The notes under the pieces: generated by a model | Seen by the model: the letters and a program-made list of their open reading frames with translations, nothing else | What the model was told of the DNA's origin: nothing | Database searches by the model: none | Shown here: in pieces, positions 52,153 through 60,639 of the stretch | Layout of the letters: each line of letters opens with the position of its first letter | How positions within the stretch are numbered: the first letter of the stretch is position 1 | DNA from: Marinomonas sp. IMCC 4694 | GTDB taxonomy: Bacteria; Pseudomonadota; Gammaproteobacteria; Pseudomonadales; Marinomonadaceae | Direction of reading: 5' to 3' | Length of the DNA stretch: 64,000 bases | NCBI RefSeq assembly: GCF_008122525.1 | Contig: NZ_VSRV01000001.1 | Span: 62,001 to 126,000 of the forward strand | Position numbers and translations under genes: made by a program

Positions 52153-53364
52153 ATGGCAATCAGCACATCAGAAACTCATGCGGGAACACCAGCAGAGAAG
52201 ACAAACAACACGGCACATTGGAGTGGCGTTTTTGCCATGTCGCTCTGCGTATTCACACTGATAGCGTCCGAATTTATGCCAGTTAGCTTGCTAACGCCCA
52301 TTGCCAGCGACTTACACATTACAGAAGGCATGGCAGGACAAGGTATTGCAATTTCTGGCGCCTTCGCCGTGCTCACTAGCCTACTACTTCCTATGCTTAT
52401 TGGCTCTATGGACCGCAAAAAGTTAATGTTGATATTAACCGTCTTGATGGGAGTTTCTGGAAGCATCGTCGCACTGGCGCCAAACTACCCAGTTTATATG
52501 CTAGGTCGCGCACTCATCGGCGTCGTTATCGGTGGTTTTTGGTCTATGTCTGCTGCCATGGCAATTCGCTTAGTTCCACCTAACAAGGTACCCAAAGCAC
52601 TGGCGATTTTTAATGGTGGAAATGCACTCGCGACCGTCATTGCCGCGCCATTGGGAAGTTATCTAGGTTCAATTATCGGGTGGCGAGGTGCCTTTTTGGC
52701 GATCATCCCCGTCGCACTGATCACCTTAATCTGGCAATGGATAGCCTTACCCTCAATGAAAGGAAAGGCAAGCGCTTCAGGTTCAGGTCCAAGCACTATT
52801 CTCAAGGCGCTAAAAAACCGTGCTGTTGCTTATGGTATGGCTGGATGCGGGGCTTTCTTTATGGGACAGTTTGCGCTCTTTACCTATCTTCGTCCTTTTC
52901 TCGAAACCGTCACGCAGACCACCGTATCAACCCTGTCTCTTCTATTACTTACCATTGGGTTTTCAGGGTTTATCGGTACGTTAATCATCAGTTCGATCCT
53001 AAAACGTACTTTATATGGCTTGCTGATTGGCATTCCTGTTTTTATGGCGGCTATTGCTGTCATGCTGATATCAGCTGGAAACTATGTTGCCCCTGTCGCT
53101 TTACTACTCGCACTGTGGGGGCTCGTCGCCACGGCGGCACCTGTCGCTTGGTGGACTTGGTTAGCGAAAGCGATGCCAGATAATGCTGAAGCAGGCGGCG
53201 GCCTGATGGTTGCCGTGATTCAATTATCCATTGCATTAGGCTCAACAATAGGTGGCATACTCTTCGATGCAGATGGCTACCAAAGCACCTTTATTGCCAG
53301 CGCAGCCGTCTTATTCATTAGTGCCTTCCTGTCGCTTCAAGCTTATCGTATGCAAACAAAGTAA
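52153..53364 (+). CDS. MFS transporter, DHA1 type
   Basis: This 403-residue, 12-helix protein has the sugar-efflux/AraJ-like opening LCVFTLIASEFMPVSLLTPIASDLHITEGMAGQGI, motif A-like GSMDRKKLMLI, and the VPKALAIFNGGNALATVIAAPLGSYLGSIIGWRGAF block typical of DHA1 exporters. It lies in the AraC-linked cluster, 111 bases after the hydrolase, and may export the compound the cluster handles. Confidence 0.88.
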   Translation: MAISTSETHAGTPAEKTNNTAHWSGVFAMSLCVFTLIASEFMPVSLLTPIASDLHITEGMAGQGIAISGAFAVLTSLLLPMLIGSMDRKKLMLILTVLMGVSGSIVALAPNYPVYMLGRALIGVVIGGFWSMSAAMAIRLVPPNKVPKALAIFNGGNALATVIAAPLGSYLGSIIGWRGAFLAIIPVALITLIWQWIALPSMKGKASASGSGPSTILKALKNRAVAYGMAGCGAFFMGQFALFTYLRPFLETVTQTTVSTLSLLLLTIGFSGFIGTLIISSILKRTLYGLLIGIPVFMAAIAVMLISAGNYVAPVALLLALWGLVATAAPVAWWTWLAKAMPDNAEAGGGLMVAVIQLSIALGSTIGGILFDADGYQSTFIASAAVLFISAFLSLQAYRMQTK

Positions 53365-53406
53365 CGTATCTATCCATATACAAAATAAAGTAATGAGGCT
53401 CTTATT

Positions 53407-53946
53407 ATGAATAAAATTTTTCATATCAACACAGATAACCTAAACACCTCACTCTTAATAGCGGGCCATCAAAAAGTACAAAACCTGAAGCAAATTTGTC
53501 TTTCGTTACTGCTTTTACTAACGCTCGGTAACGGCCATGCAGAGCAGTCAACAACAAAGCCTGCTTCTACTCAACAAGCATCCATTAAATCGGAGAAGCC
53601 TCACACATGGATCACCATTGGAGAACATGGTTTCGCTGTTGCCTTAGCCGACACCGATGCCGCACGCGAATTTACAGCTATGTTACCGCTGACCCTAGAC
53701 ATGACAGACCTAAACAATAACGAGAAAGAAGCCGATTTACCAAAGGCGCTAACAACAGATACCTATCGACCTGGTACGATTAATAATGGAGACATCATGT
53801 TATGGGGTTCTCGTACTTTGGTGGTCTTCTATAAAACCTTTAATACCTCATATTCATACACTCGTATTGGTCATATTGAAGATAACACTAATTTATCGGC
53901 AATATTAGGCACTAGCGAAACCAGAATAACATTCTCAAAAAATTAA
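53407..53946 (+). CDS. Cyclophilin-like fold protein (exported)
   Basis: This 179-residue protein has a signal-like hydrophobic stretch (about 28-46, NLKQICLSLLLLLTLGNGHA) preceded by an unusually long N-terminus, then a cyclophilin-like barrel of the PF18050 type (AREFTAMLPLTLDMTDLNNNEKEADLP and the PGTINNGDIMLWGSRTLVVFYKTF block, ending ARIGHIED-like). These proteins are not known to be prolyl isomerases; the function is unknown. It is 42 bases after the MFS gene. An internal start nearer the signal peptide is possible. Confidence 0.72.
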   Translation: MNKIFHINTDNLNTSLLIAGHQKVQNLKQICLSLLLLLTLGNGHAEQSTTKPASTQQASIKSEKPHTWITIGEHGFAVALADTDAAREFTAMLPLTLDMTDLNNNEKEADLPKALTTDTYRPGTINNGDIMLWGSRTLVVFYKTFNTSYSYTRIGHIEDNTNLSAILGTSETRITFSKN

Positions 53947-53958
53947 ATAGGATATCCC

Positions 53959-54345
53959 TTGCGCACTTTCTCAAAAATCACTGCTATCATCATCGGCATA
54001 TTAATGGTCCTTGCCATTAGTATTTTCTTATATTTACAACAAGCTCAATTTGATGAGCCATCCGTCGACACGACGCGTATTTCCTACCATACAGAACACC
54101 ACTATCAACAAGGTGCGTTTAATAACGACACTACGACAAATGTTATTTCTAGCCAACAAAATCAACTCATGGCTTGGTATGCATTCTTTTTCACTGAAGA
54201 CCTGAATGCGATTCCCAATAAGCCGTTGCCCTCTAAGAAAACAAACCTCAAATTATTAAATAAGCAAGACAACGCCATCGTGTGGATGGGGCACTCAAGT
54301 TACTGCATACAAATGGACGGCATTCGCATTTTCCTTAACTGTTGA
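53959..54345 (+). pseudogene. Truncated metallo-beta-lactamase-fold (RomA/UlaG-like) gene
   Basis: This 128-residue piece has a membrane anchor (about 6-26) and the N-terminal part of a RomA/NAPE-PLD-like hydrolase, ending in AIVWMGHSSYCIQMDGIRIFLNC. In intact members this block is followed by the Asp-Pro and the HxHxDH metal site, which are missing: the frame stops and the downstream DNA is unrelated. It starts with TTG (AGGA eight bases upstream). The gene was the last member of the AraC-linked cluster and seems to have lost its 3' two-thirds where the unknown islet begins. Confidence 0.78.
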
Positions 54346-54369
54346 TTAGATTATTTGCTAAAAATACTA

Positions 54370-55005
54370 TTAGTTCCACCCATTTTTACTCGTATTTATT
54401 ATGGCATTAACGGTGAAATCTTTATTATTTGCGATGACATGGAAGGATATTTTGGCATTGTGTGGATTTTCTATTTTAGTGCCATTTATCCAGACGCTGC
54501 CGTCTTCACTGTATACGGTGCGATACGTGATCGAATACCCCGTGTTTTCTCTAACACCTTGGAAGTCTGAATATATGATGTTGTTCATCTGCTCGCCTCT
54601 AGCAAGGGTAAATAGCGCTGAGGATTTTGCATTAGGGAATGGATAATTTCTTGGGCCTGTCACTATAAAGTCGCTTATAGTAATAGCAATCAGATCGTTA
54701 TAACCGGGTGATGATTTTCGAACGGTTACTCTCGATTCCAGTTCGGACTTGATGAAAACAAGTTTGTTATAGTTGTCGATCAGTTTGGTTTTGTCGGATG
54801 CTCTTTTCGCTTTTGATATAGAGAATTTGAGCGTGTCTGGTATGGCGTGTTTTATACCGGTTCGTTCTTCTAGTTCCTCTACTAACGCCTCGTTCATCTC
54901 TCTAAGAGTAATGTTGCCATAGGTTTTAAGCTCTTCAGCATTGATTTTAATTGCCAATAGCATTAAAAATCCCGTGAAAATATGACGTATTTTAATCGCT
55001 TTCAT
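54370..55005 (-). CDS. Secreted protein of unknown function
   Basis: This 211-residue protein has a Sec signal peptide (MKAIKIRHIFTGFLMLLAIKINA, cleavage near residue 23). I recognise no family. The mature part is a mix of helix (20-90, charged) and predicted strands (TVRKSSPGYNDLIAITISDFIV, ENTGYSITYRTVYSEDGSVWING). It follows the large membrane protein gene at 55121 by 115 bases on the same strand and in the same AT-rich DNA, suggesting a two-gene unit of foreign origin. Confidence 0.6.
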   Translation of the reverse strand: MKAIKIRHIFTGFLMLLAIKINAEELKTYGNITLREMNEALVEELEERTGIKHAIPDTLKFSISKAKRASDKTKLIDNYNKLVFIKSELESRVTVRKSSPGYNDLIAITISDFIVTGPRNYPFPNAKSSALFTLARGEQMNNIIYSDFQGVRENTGYSITYRTVYSEDGSVWINGTKIENPHNAKISFHVIANNKDFTVNAIINTSKNGWN

Positions 55006-55120
55006 TTTTACCCTCTGTTACTAAAAAATATGTTCTTTACTTGGCTGAATTTTTCTAATGAATACCGCGTGTGAAAAATTATTAAATCAATGTGGTGTTA
55101 TTATTTTAATTAATCAAAGC

Positions 55121-56830
55121 TTAATAAATAAGAGAGAGCGAATTCATATATTCCATTTTTACACAAGAGATATTTTTTTTATCAAAGTCGGCTTTACTAC
55201 AATTTTTTGTATAAAAATCAATAATAGAGCGTAAATATATAATGTGCTTTTCCTCGAGACGCCTATAGCTGTCTAGGGCGATGCTTGAAAAAACAACAGA
55301 CTGAAGTGATGGGGTCGTATATTTCATCTCGTTAAAAGATTTATCAATTCTAGTAGAAAAATACGTTATTAACTCTTCCTCTTTAGCCAAAATGTGTCCG
55401 CTCATATTTAAAGTAGGCCTATAGTGAAAAAATTGATAGATATTCATTAATTTTGGGTATACGAAAAATTGCGTTTTTAATAGGCTGTTGATGGCTATTT
55501 CTTCGTTACTCTCTTTAATATCTTTTAGCATAAAAGACTGTGTTTGAGAAACGGGTATAAATACTATAATGGCGGGAATAATAACAATAGGGCTTAATAA
55601 AAATTTTGTCATTTTAAAAAGTGCTCTAATACCATGTCCTTGATTTTTTTCAACGTTTGAATTTTTTAAATCAGGTATTAAAAGAGACATTAATGAAGCG
55701 AAAGCCAATAAAATAGATAAGCCAGAACAAGAAATTAAAATAAGCGGTGAAACGACCGTTTTCACAGCCTCTCGCATTACCCGAGTAGTGTTAATGCCCT
55801 CTGCAGGCAGACCTTTAGACCAAGCTGTCACCACCGATGTCACCAGTTTTGATTTTTCTTTATCCATGGCACGACTTATTTCTGAAATAATATCCCGTTT
55901 AGTGTTTATTGCTCCCTTTAAAATGTCATTCTGTTTTTTTGTAAATTCCGCGCGAATAATGGTTTCATAGAAAGCGTTTTCTGATGGCGTCCGTCTTTTT
56001 CCACTCCGAACAGCGTCGGTAAAATCGGTGAGCGCATTGACGCTGGAGTGACTAATTCCACCCCGACTCAAAGAGCGCCGATAGTTTTTTAAATAGCGCT
56101 GGTATCTTCCTTCTGTTGATGCGCTGACAACTTTTAGGTGACCTTCTCGAATATCTTTTAAGTTGGCTTTGAGTGAGCGGATTTTGGAGCTTAATTCAGC
56201 TATGGTTAGTTGGTGATAGGAGGCGTTTTTTTCATCCACCACCTTCTCAATCATGGCTTTAAAGTCGACCCTGAGTTTGCGGGTCGAGAAAGATTCGTCG
56301 AGTATCTGCTTGTTAGTACACATCGCGGCAGGAAGCAGAATAAGCCCAAGTTGTATGTCTTCAAACGGCGTAAAAGTAGACTCGGAATTCCAGAAAGGCA
56401 CCGCGGTGCCCTCGCCGATCAAGAAGTTTTTCTTAGCGTAATTGCCTAAAAAACTACAAAGAATGGTTTCTTGTTTGGCGTTATCTACAAATTGATCAAC
56501 GAGCTTTTCAATCCCATAGTAGATGGAGCATCCGGCTATCACAGACACAAAGAACGCTTTTTTTACTGGGCGTTCGAGTGAGTTTCGCGTCAGAAAATAG
56601 ACGCTAACGAACACGGAGTACGATAATCCAATACTGGATAAGAGGCGTCCAGATTGGCTGTGTTCTTTTAGTAAATCCAACCCAGAGACCATGGGGTAAG
56701 TATTAATAAAGGCCGTAATGTAATAGGCCTCGATGCATAAAAAAATACTGCCAAAGATAAACAGATTTGTCTTTATAGCGGATGATAGGTCGAGCTGTGG
56801 GCGGTTTGTTGTTCGCGATTCGGTGTCCAT
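55121..56830 (-). CDS. Large polytopic membrane protein of unknown function
   Basis: This 569-residue protein belongs to no family I recognise. Three N-terminal hydrophobic segments (about 21-42, 62-82, 92-110) and a weaker one (about 155-170) are followed by a charged, coiled-coil-rich domain (about 175-345, with SSKIRSLKANLKDIREGHLK), two more helices (about 358-390, 410-435) and a C-terminal soluble domain (about 436-569) ending with several Cys. ATG 56830 is chosen over upstream codons to 56914 for its normal N-terminus. The 3' half is markedly AT-rich. Confidence 0.6.
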   Translation of the reverse strand: MDTESRTTNRPQLDLSSAIKTNLFIFGSIFLCIEAYYITAFINTYPMVSGLDLLKEHSQSGRLLSSIGLSYSVFVSVYFLTRNSLERPVKKAFFVSVIAGCSIYYGIEKLVDQFVDNAKQETILCSFLGNYAKKNFLIGEGTAVPFWNSESTFTPFEDIQLGLILLPAAMCTNKQILDESFSTRKLRVDFKAMIEKVVDEKNASYHQLTIAELSSKIRSLKANLKDIREGHLKVVSASTEGRYQRYLKNYRRSLSRGGISHSSVNALTDFTDAVRSGKRRTPSENAFYETIIRAEFTKKQNDILKGAINTKRDIISEISRAMDKEKSKLVTSVVTAWSKGLPAEGINTTRVMREAVKTVVSPLILISCSGLSILLAFASLMSLLIPDLKNSNVEKNQGHGIRALFKMTKFLLSPIVIIPAIIVFIPVSQTQSFMLKDIKESNEEIAINSLLKTQFFVYPKLMNIYQFFHYRPTLNMSGHILAKEEELITYFSTRIDKSFNEMKYTTPSLQSVVFSSIALDSYRRLEEKHIIYLRSIIDFYTKNCSKADFDKKNISCVKMEYMNSLSLIY

Positions 56831-57089
56831 ACTGATCTTCTGTATATTTATGTAAATCCTTTTACCTGAGTATACGTGCTTGTGTATCCGTGTCCTACCA
56901 CTACGATTTAACACACTTTGGTCGAATTAGACGACGTGTCTTCCGACATTCGACGTAGACATATTTGGCGCAGGCACCACCAAAAAACGCACCTTGTTAG
57001 ATGAAAGTTGTGCCTCCCGAATCAAACTTACGACATCCTCTGAACCCTGCCCCGAGCGGCTGTTGGTAAAGGGGATCGCATGGTTGGTT

Positions 57090-57968
57090 TTAGGCTTTTT
57101 TATCAAATGCCTTGATCAGCACCGAGGTGTCTTGGCGGCCGCAGCCTTCTGCCATGAGGTCTTGGTAATCTTGATCGACGGATTGAGTAAGGGGAAGGCG
57201 GAGCCCCATTTTTTCAGCTTGGGCGAGGCACAGGCTTAAATCTTTGTGCATCCATTCGATGGCAAAGCCAAAGTCGAATTCGTTTTTCGCCATGGTTTCG
57301 CCACGGTTTTCCAGCTGCCAAGAGCCTGCGGCGCCGTGTTTTAGGGTGTCGACTAGGGTCGTAATGTCTAAGCCGGCTTTTTGCGCAAAGCGCATGCCTT
57401 CGGATAAACCCGATAAGACGCCGCCAATGAGGATTTGGTTGACCATTTTGGCGATCTGACCATTGCCAACGGGGCCCATTAAGCGAGTGGCTTTGGCGTA
57501 ACAATTGAGCACGGTTTGCGCTTTGTCTAAATCACGTTGTTCGCCGCCTATCATCACGGTTAACACGCCATTGACTGCACCGGCTTGGCCGCCAGACACG
57601 GGCGCGTCCATGAAGAAAAAGCCTCGTTCTTGGGCGATGTGGTGCAGTTCTTTTGCCACTTCGGCAGACGCGGTGGTGTGATCAATAAATAGCGTGCCAG
57701 GCTTGGCGTATTGAAAGGCTCCAGCTTCACCTAAATACACGGCCCGCAGATCGTCGTCGTTGCCGACGCAGGTGAGTACAATGTCGCTGTCTTGTGCGGC
57801 GAGCGCGGGGGTTGTGGCGAAAGTCCCTGTGTATTCTTCGCACCACGTTTGCGCTTTTTGTGTCGAGCGGTTGTACACCATAACAGAGTGACCGGCGTTA
57901 CTCACATGACCGGCCATTGGGTAACCCATGGTGCCTAATCCGATGAAGCTGACTTTGAGAGCGTGCAT
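57090..57968 (-). CDS. Beta-hydroxyacid dehydrogenase (3-hydroxyisobutyrate / tartronate semialdehyde reductase family)
   Basis: This 292-residue NAD(P)-dependent enzyme has the Rossmann loop GLGTMGYPMAGHV (10-22), the substrate loop DAPVSGGQAGAVNG (121-134) and the catalytic Lys in GNGQIAKMVNQ (K174). Members oxidise 3-hydroxyisobutyrate or reduce tartronate semialdehyde; the sequence does not decide which. It stands alone between the unknown islet and the 925-base non-coding region. A 23-base segment of it (57144-57166) recurs at 49055-49077. Confidence 0.9.
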   Translation of the reverse strand: MHALKVSFIGLGTMGYPMAGHVSNAGHSVMVYNRSTQKAQTWCEEYTGTFATTPALAAQDSDIVLTCVGNDDDLRAVYLGEAGAFQYAKPGTLFIDHTTASAEVAKELHHIAQERGFFFMDAPVSGGQAGAVNGVLTVMIGGEQRDLDKAQTVLNCYAKATRLMGPVGNGQIAKMVNQILIGGVLSGLSEGMRFAQKAGLDITTLVDTLKHGAAGSWQLENRGETMAKNEFDFGFAIEWMHKDLSLCLAQAEKMGLRLPLTQSVDQDYQDLMAEGCGRQDTSVLIKAFDKKA

Positions 57969-58893
57969 AGTAGGTTTCCTTTTAGTAGGGAGATTTTATG
58001 CCTTGATCATACGGGTTTGTTAAAAAATTACGATAGACAGAAAAGCGCAAATGGCTTAATACAGATGCCATTATTGGCGGTTTTTTACCGATTATCGTGT
58101 TTTATTGCGACCTAGTTCACTGGGGGGTTAGCGAAAAATACACTGTGGATAACTTTGTGCAAGAAAATTCTACTACGCGATTATTTCGACCAAGAGCGAG
58201 TGATAAACGATAATCGTACAAATTTTATACGATCAGCCTTCTTTTTTACGTTATGAACAAGGCGGTTGGGCTTGGATAAGTCCGTGTCAAGGCGATTGCA
58301 TTGATGCAGAGTCTACATAAAACCTCGTATGATTGGCTATTGCTCTTGCCGAATTGTTGTGGCTTTTGGCCATTTTTATTCATAAAAATCATATAAAACA
58401 ATAGTTTAAATTTTAACCAAGCTTGTTGTAACGTCATTTAGTAACGGTATTAGTTGTTCGTTCGCCTTTGTGTCTAAAGCCATGATTTTTATCTCATTAG
58501 GCGGCAGCTTGTGTGCAGAATCAAAGAAAACGGCTGAGTTTTTTGTCGCATTATCTTGGCGACGCTGAGAAAAATAGTGATACTTTTCAATGGTGAGAGC
58601 AAATAATTCGGCCCTATTCTTTCTGGGGATAACCTATTAAGAGCGACAATGTCTACTTCGTTTTTGATCGATAACATGATCAGTGAATGTCATTGCTGTC
58701 TTTATAGTCAGCTTTATAGTCTAGTATGCCGTTGGCTTTCTTGCATTTCTGCAGACATGGCAGGCACCACTATGAAAAGGTGTCCCTTGTTTTATAGGGG
58801 AAGGATTCGATAGTGTAATGAATACTGCGTATTGACGAGCACAAAACGACTACCTAATTCCGCTATTTAACCCGGCCATTTAACGAGGCTTCC
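57969..58893. other. 925-base region without a convincing gene
   Basis: Two short minus-strand open frames (58246-58437, 58489-58677) lack ribosome sites and family features. A perfect ATCGTA-N9-TACGAT repeat lies near 58216-58236. A stretch near 58250-58318 reads like the end of a small Cys protein (SPCQGDC) but has no start. The promoter of the downstream aldehyde dehydrogenase must be in the right part. Confidence 0.5.
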
Positions 58894-60324
58894 ATGACAT
58901 CTATTTCTCCTAGTATGGTATCGCAAGATGACCTTAATGCAGCGTTTAAGCGTTTAAAGGGCATCAGCCAACAACACGCGTTCCCGACGGTGCAAGTGCG
59001 TACACAATTGCTTGATTCTTTATTAAAGGCCATCAAGCAGCACGAAGACGCGCTACTGAGCGCCTTACAAAAAGATTTTGGTCATCGCGCCCTCGCGGAA
59101 TCGAGGCTGGTGGAGCTGGTGCCTTTAGTAGGCGAAATCAAACACGCCCAAAAAAAGCTGCATCAATGGATGCGCCCTTCTCGACGTAAGGTGCACATCA
59201 GTACTTGGCCAGCCAGTGCGAAGGTGATGTATCAGCCAAAGGGCGTGATTGGGGTGATTTCTCCTTGGAATTATCCGGTATTACTGTGTCTGGGTCCCTT
59301 GGTTGGTGCCATCGCGGCGGGCAATCGAGCGATGCTTAAAGTGTCGGAGTTTTGCCCAGAGACAAACAAAATATTGCGCGTTATCGTTGAGCAATCACTG
59401 GGCGATAAATGGGTCAGTTTTATGGAAGGTGACGTGGATGTGGCCAATGGGTTTAGCCAATTGCCTTTTGACCACCTGCTCTTTACCGGTTCGACGTCGG
59501 TTGGGCGGATTATCATGCGCAACGCCGCGGAACACCTAACGCCGGTGACTCTGGAGCTGGGCGGTAAATCGCCCTTGCTGGTGGCACCGTCGGCCAATTT
59601 AGAAGACACAGCCAAAAAACTCGTTTTCGGCAAAAGCATGAATACCGGACAAACCTGTGTCGCGCCGGACTATGTGTTGTGTCAGTCCGCTCAAAAAGTC
59701 GATCTGATTCGTTACATCAAGCAAGAATTAGCGCGCTATTACCCGGATGGCATTCTCAGTGAGGATTACACCAGTGTGATCAATGAGCGACAGCTAGCCC
59801 GTTTAAAAGGCTATGTCGACGAAGCCACAAAGGCGGGCGTGGCATGCGAAAACCTCATGCCGCAAGGCCCGATTGAAAGCGAAGGTAAGCTGGCGTTTCA
59901 GGTGTTGCATCAGCCAGATGACACGCTGGGGGTGATGCAGGAGGAGATTTTTGGACCACTGTTGCCCATATTAACGTACTCTGACATGAGCGAGGCATTG
60001 GCCTACATTCAGCAGCGACCTCGTCCGTTATCGATGTATTTGTTCACGCAAGACGCACAAGATCAAACGCGCTGCGAGCAGCAGACAGTCAGCGGCAGCT
60101 TGGTGATTAACCATACTCTGATTCAGGTCGCGCAAGCCGATTTGCCGTTTGGTGGCGTCGGAGCCTCTGGCATGGGGGCGTATCATGCGGAAGAAGGCTT
60201 TCGCACTTTTTCTCACAGTAAATCTCTATTGCGCAAACGCGGCCCCAATATGCTGGCTTTGTTGCGACCACCGTATCGTCGCGGCATACATGCATTAGTG
60301 GCCAAATATTGGCCTTTTCTGTGA
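58894..60324 (+). CDS. Coniferyl aldehyde dehydrogenase-type ALDH
   Basis: This 476-residue class 3-like aldehyde dehydrogenase has the active-site Asn in SPWNYP (N126), Glu in ELGGKSP (E221) and Cys in GQTCVAPDY (C255), with the NAD loop FTGSTSVG (about 197-204). The C-terminal PFGGVGASGMGAYHAEEGFRTFSHSKS and GPNMLALLRPPY blocks match the CalB (coniferyl aldehyde) group. It oxidises aromatic or aliphatic aldehydes to acids. The next gene is a small lipoprotein with no clear link. Confidence 0.86.
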   Translation: MTSISPSMVSQDDLNAAFKRLKGISQQHAFPTVQVRTQLLDSLLKAIKQHEDALLSALQKDFGHRALAESRLVELVPLVGEIKHAQKKLHQWMRPSRRKVHISTWPASAKVMYQPKGVIGVISPWNYPVLLCLGPLVGAIAAGNRAMLKVSEFCPETNKILRVIVEQSLGDKWVSFMEGDVDVANGFSQLPFDHLLFTGSTSVGRIIMRNAAEHLTPVTLELGGKSPLLVAPSANLEDTAKKLVFGKSMNTGQTCVAPDYVLCQSAQKVDLIRYIKQELARYYPDGILSEDYTSVINERQLARLKGYVDEATKAGVACENLMPQGPIESEGKLAFQVLHQPDDTLGVMQEEIFGPLLPILTYSDMSEALAYIQQRPRPLSMYLFTQDAQDQTRCEQQTVSGSLVINHTLIQVAQADLPFGGVGASGMGAYHAEEGFRTFSHSKSLLRKRGPNMLALLRPPYRRGIHALVAKYWPFL

Positions 60325-60366
60325 TGAGTGTTTACTCCGTTATTGGCAAGAAGGTGACCTTGTAGC

Positions 60367-60558
60367 ATGAAATGTCTTTTGTTTATGGCGTGTGCAGTGC
60401 TGTTCGCCAGCTGCTCAAAAAAAGACCTATATGATAATTTGCAGTACAGCCATATTCGCCACTGTGAACGTTTTAAAGCGACGCAATACGATGACTGCCT
60501 TCGTCAATATAACGACTCCTATGAAGAGTATACCCAGCAAAGGAATTCTCAGAACTAA
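60367..60558 (+). CDS. Small lipoprotein
   Basis: This 63-residue protein has a lipoprotein signal peptide with lipobox LFASC (Cys16) and a short mature domain rich in Tyr, Asp and Gln. No family is recognised. A convincing terminator follows directly. The start at 60367 gives MKCLLFMACAVLFASC. Confidence 0.68.
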   Translation: MKCLLFMACAVLFASCSKKDLYDNLQYSHIRHCERFKATQYDDCLRQYNDSYEEYTQQRNSQN

Positions 60559-60586
60559 AAAGCCCATGACTTGCATCATGGGCTTT
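60559..60586 (+). terminator. Bidirectional hairpin terminator
   Basis: AAAGCCCATGA pairs perfectly with TCATGGGCTTT around a six-base loop, with A and T flanks, between the convergent lipoprotein and chemoreceptor genes. Confidence 0.88.
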
Positions 60587-60639
60587 GTCGTCCAAGTACC
60601 CAAGCGGTGTCGGCTTAGGTACGGCTCGTTTATTTTGGT

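Noticed and set aside
58250..58318. A plus-strand reading with WISPCQGDC that recalls small Cys proteins
   Set aside because: The frame is closed upstream by a stop and has no start codon, so at best it is a remnant.
58246..58677. Two small minus-strand open frames in the 925-base gap
   Set aside because: No ribosome sites, no family resemblance, unusual composition; treated as non-coding.
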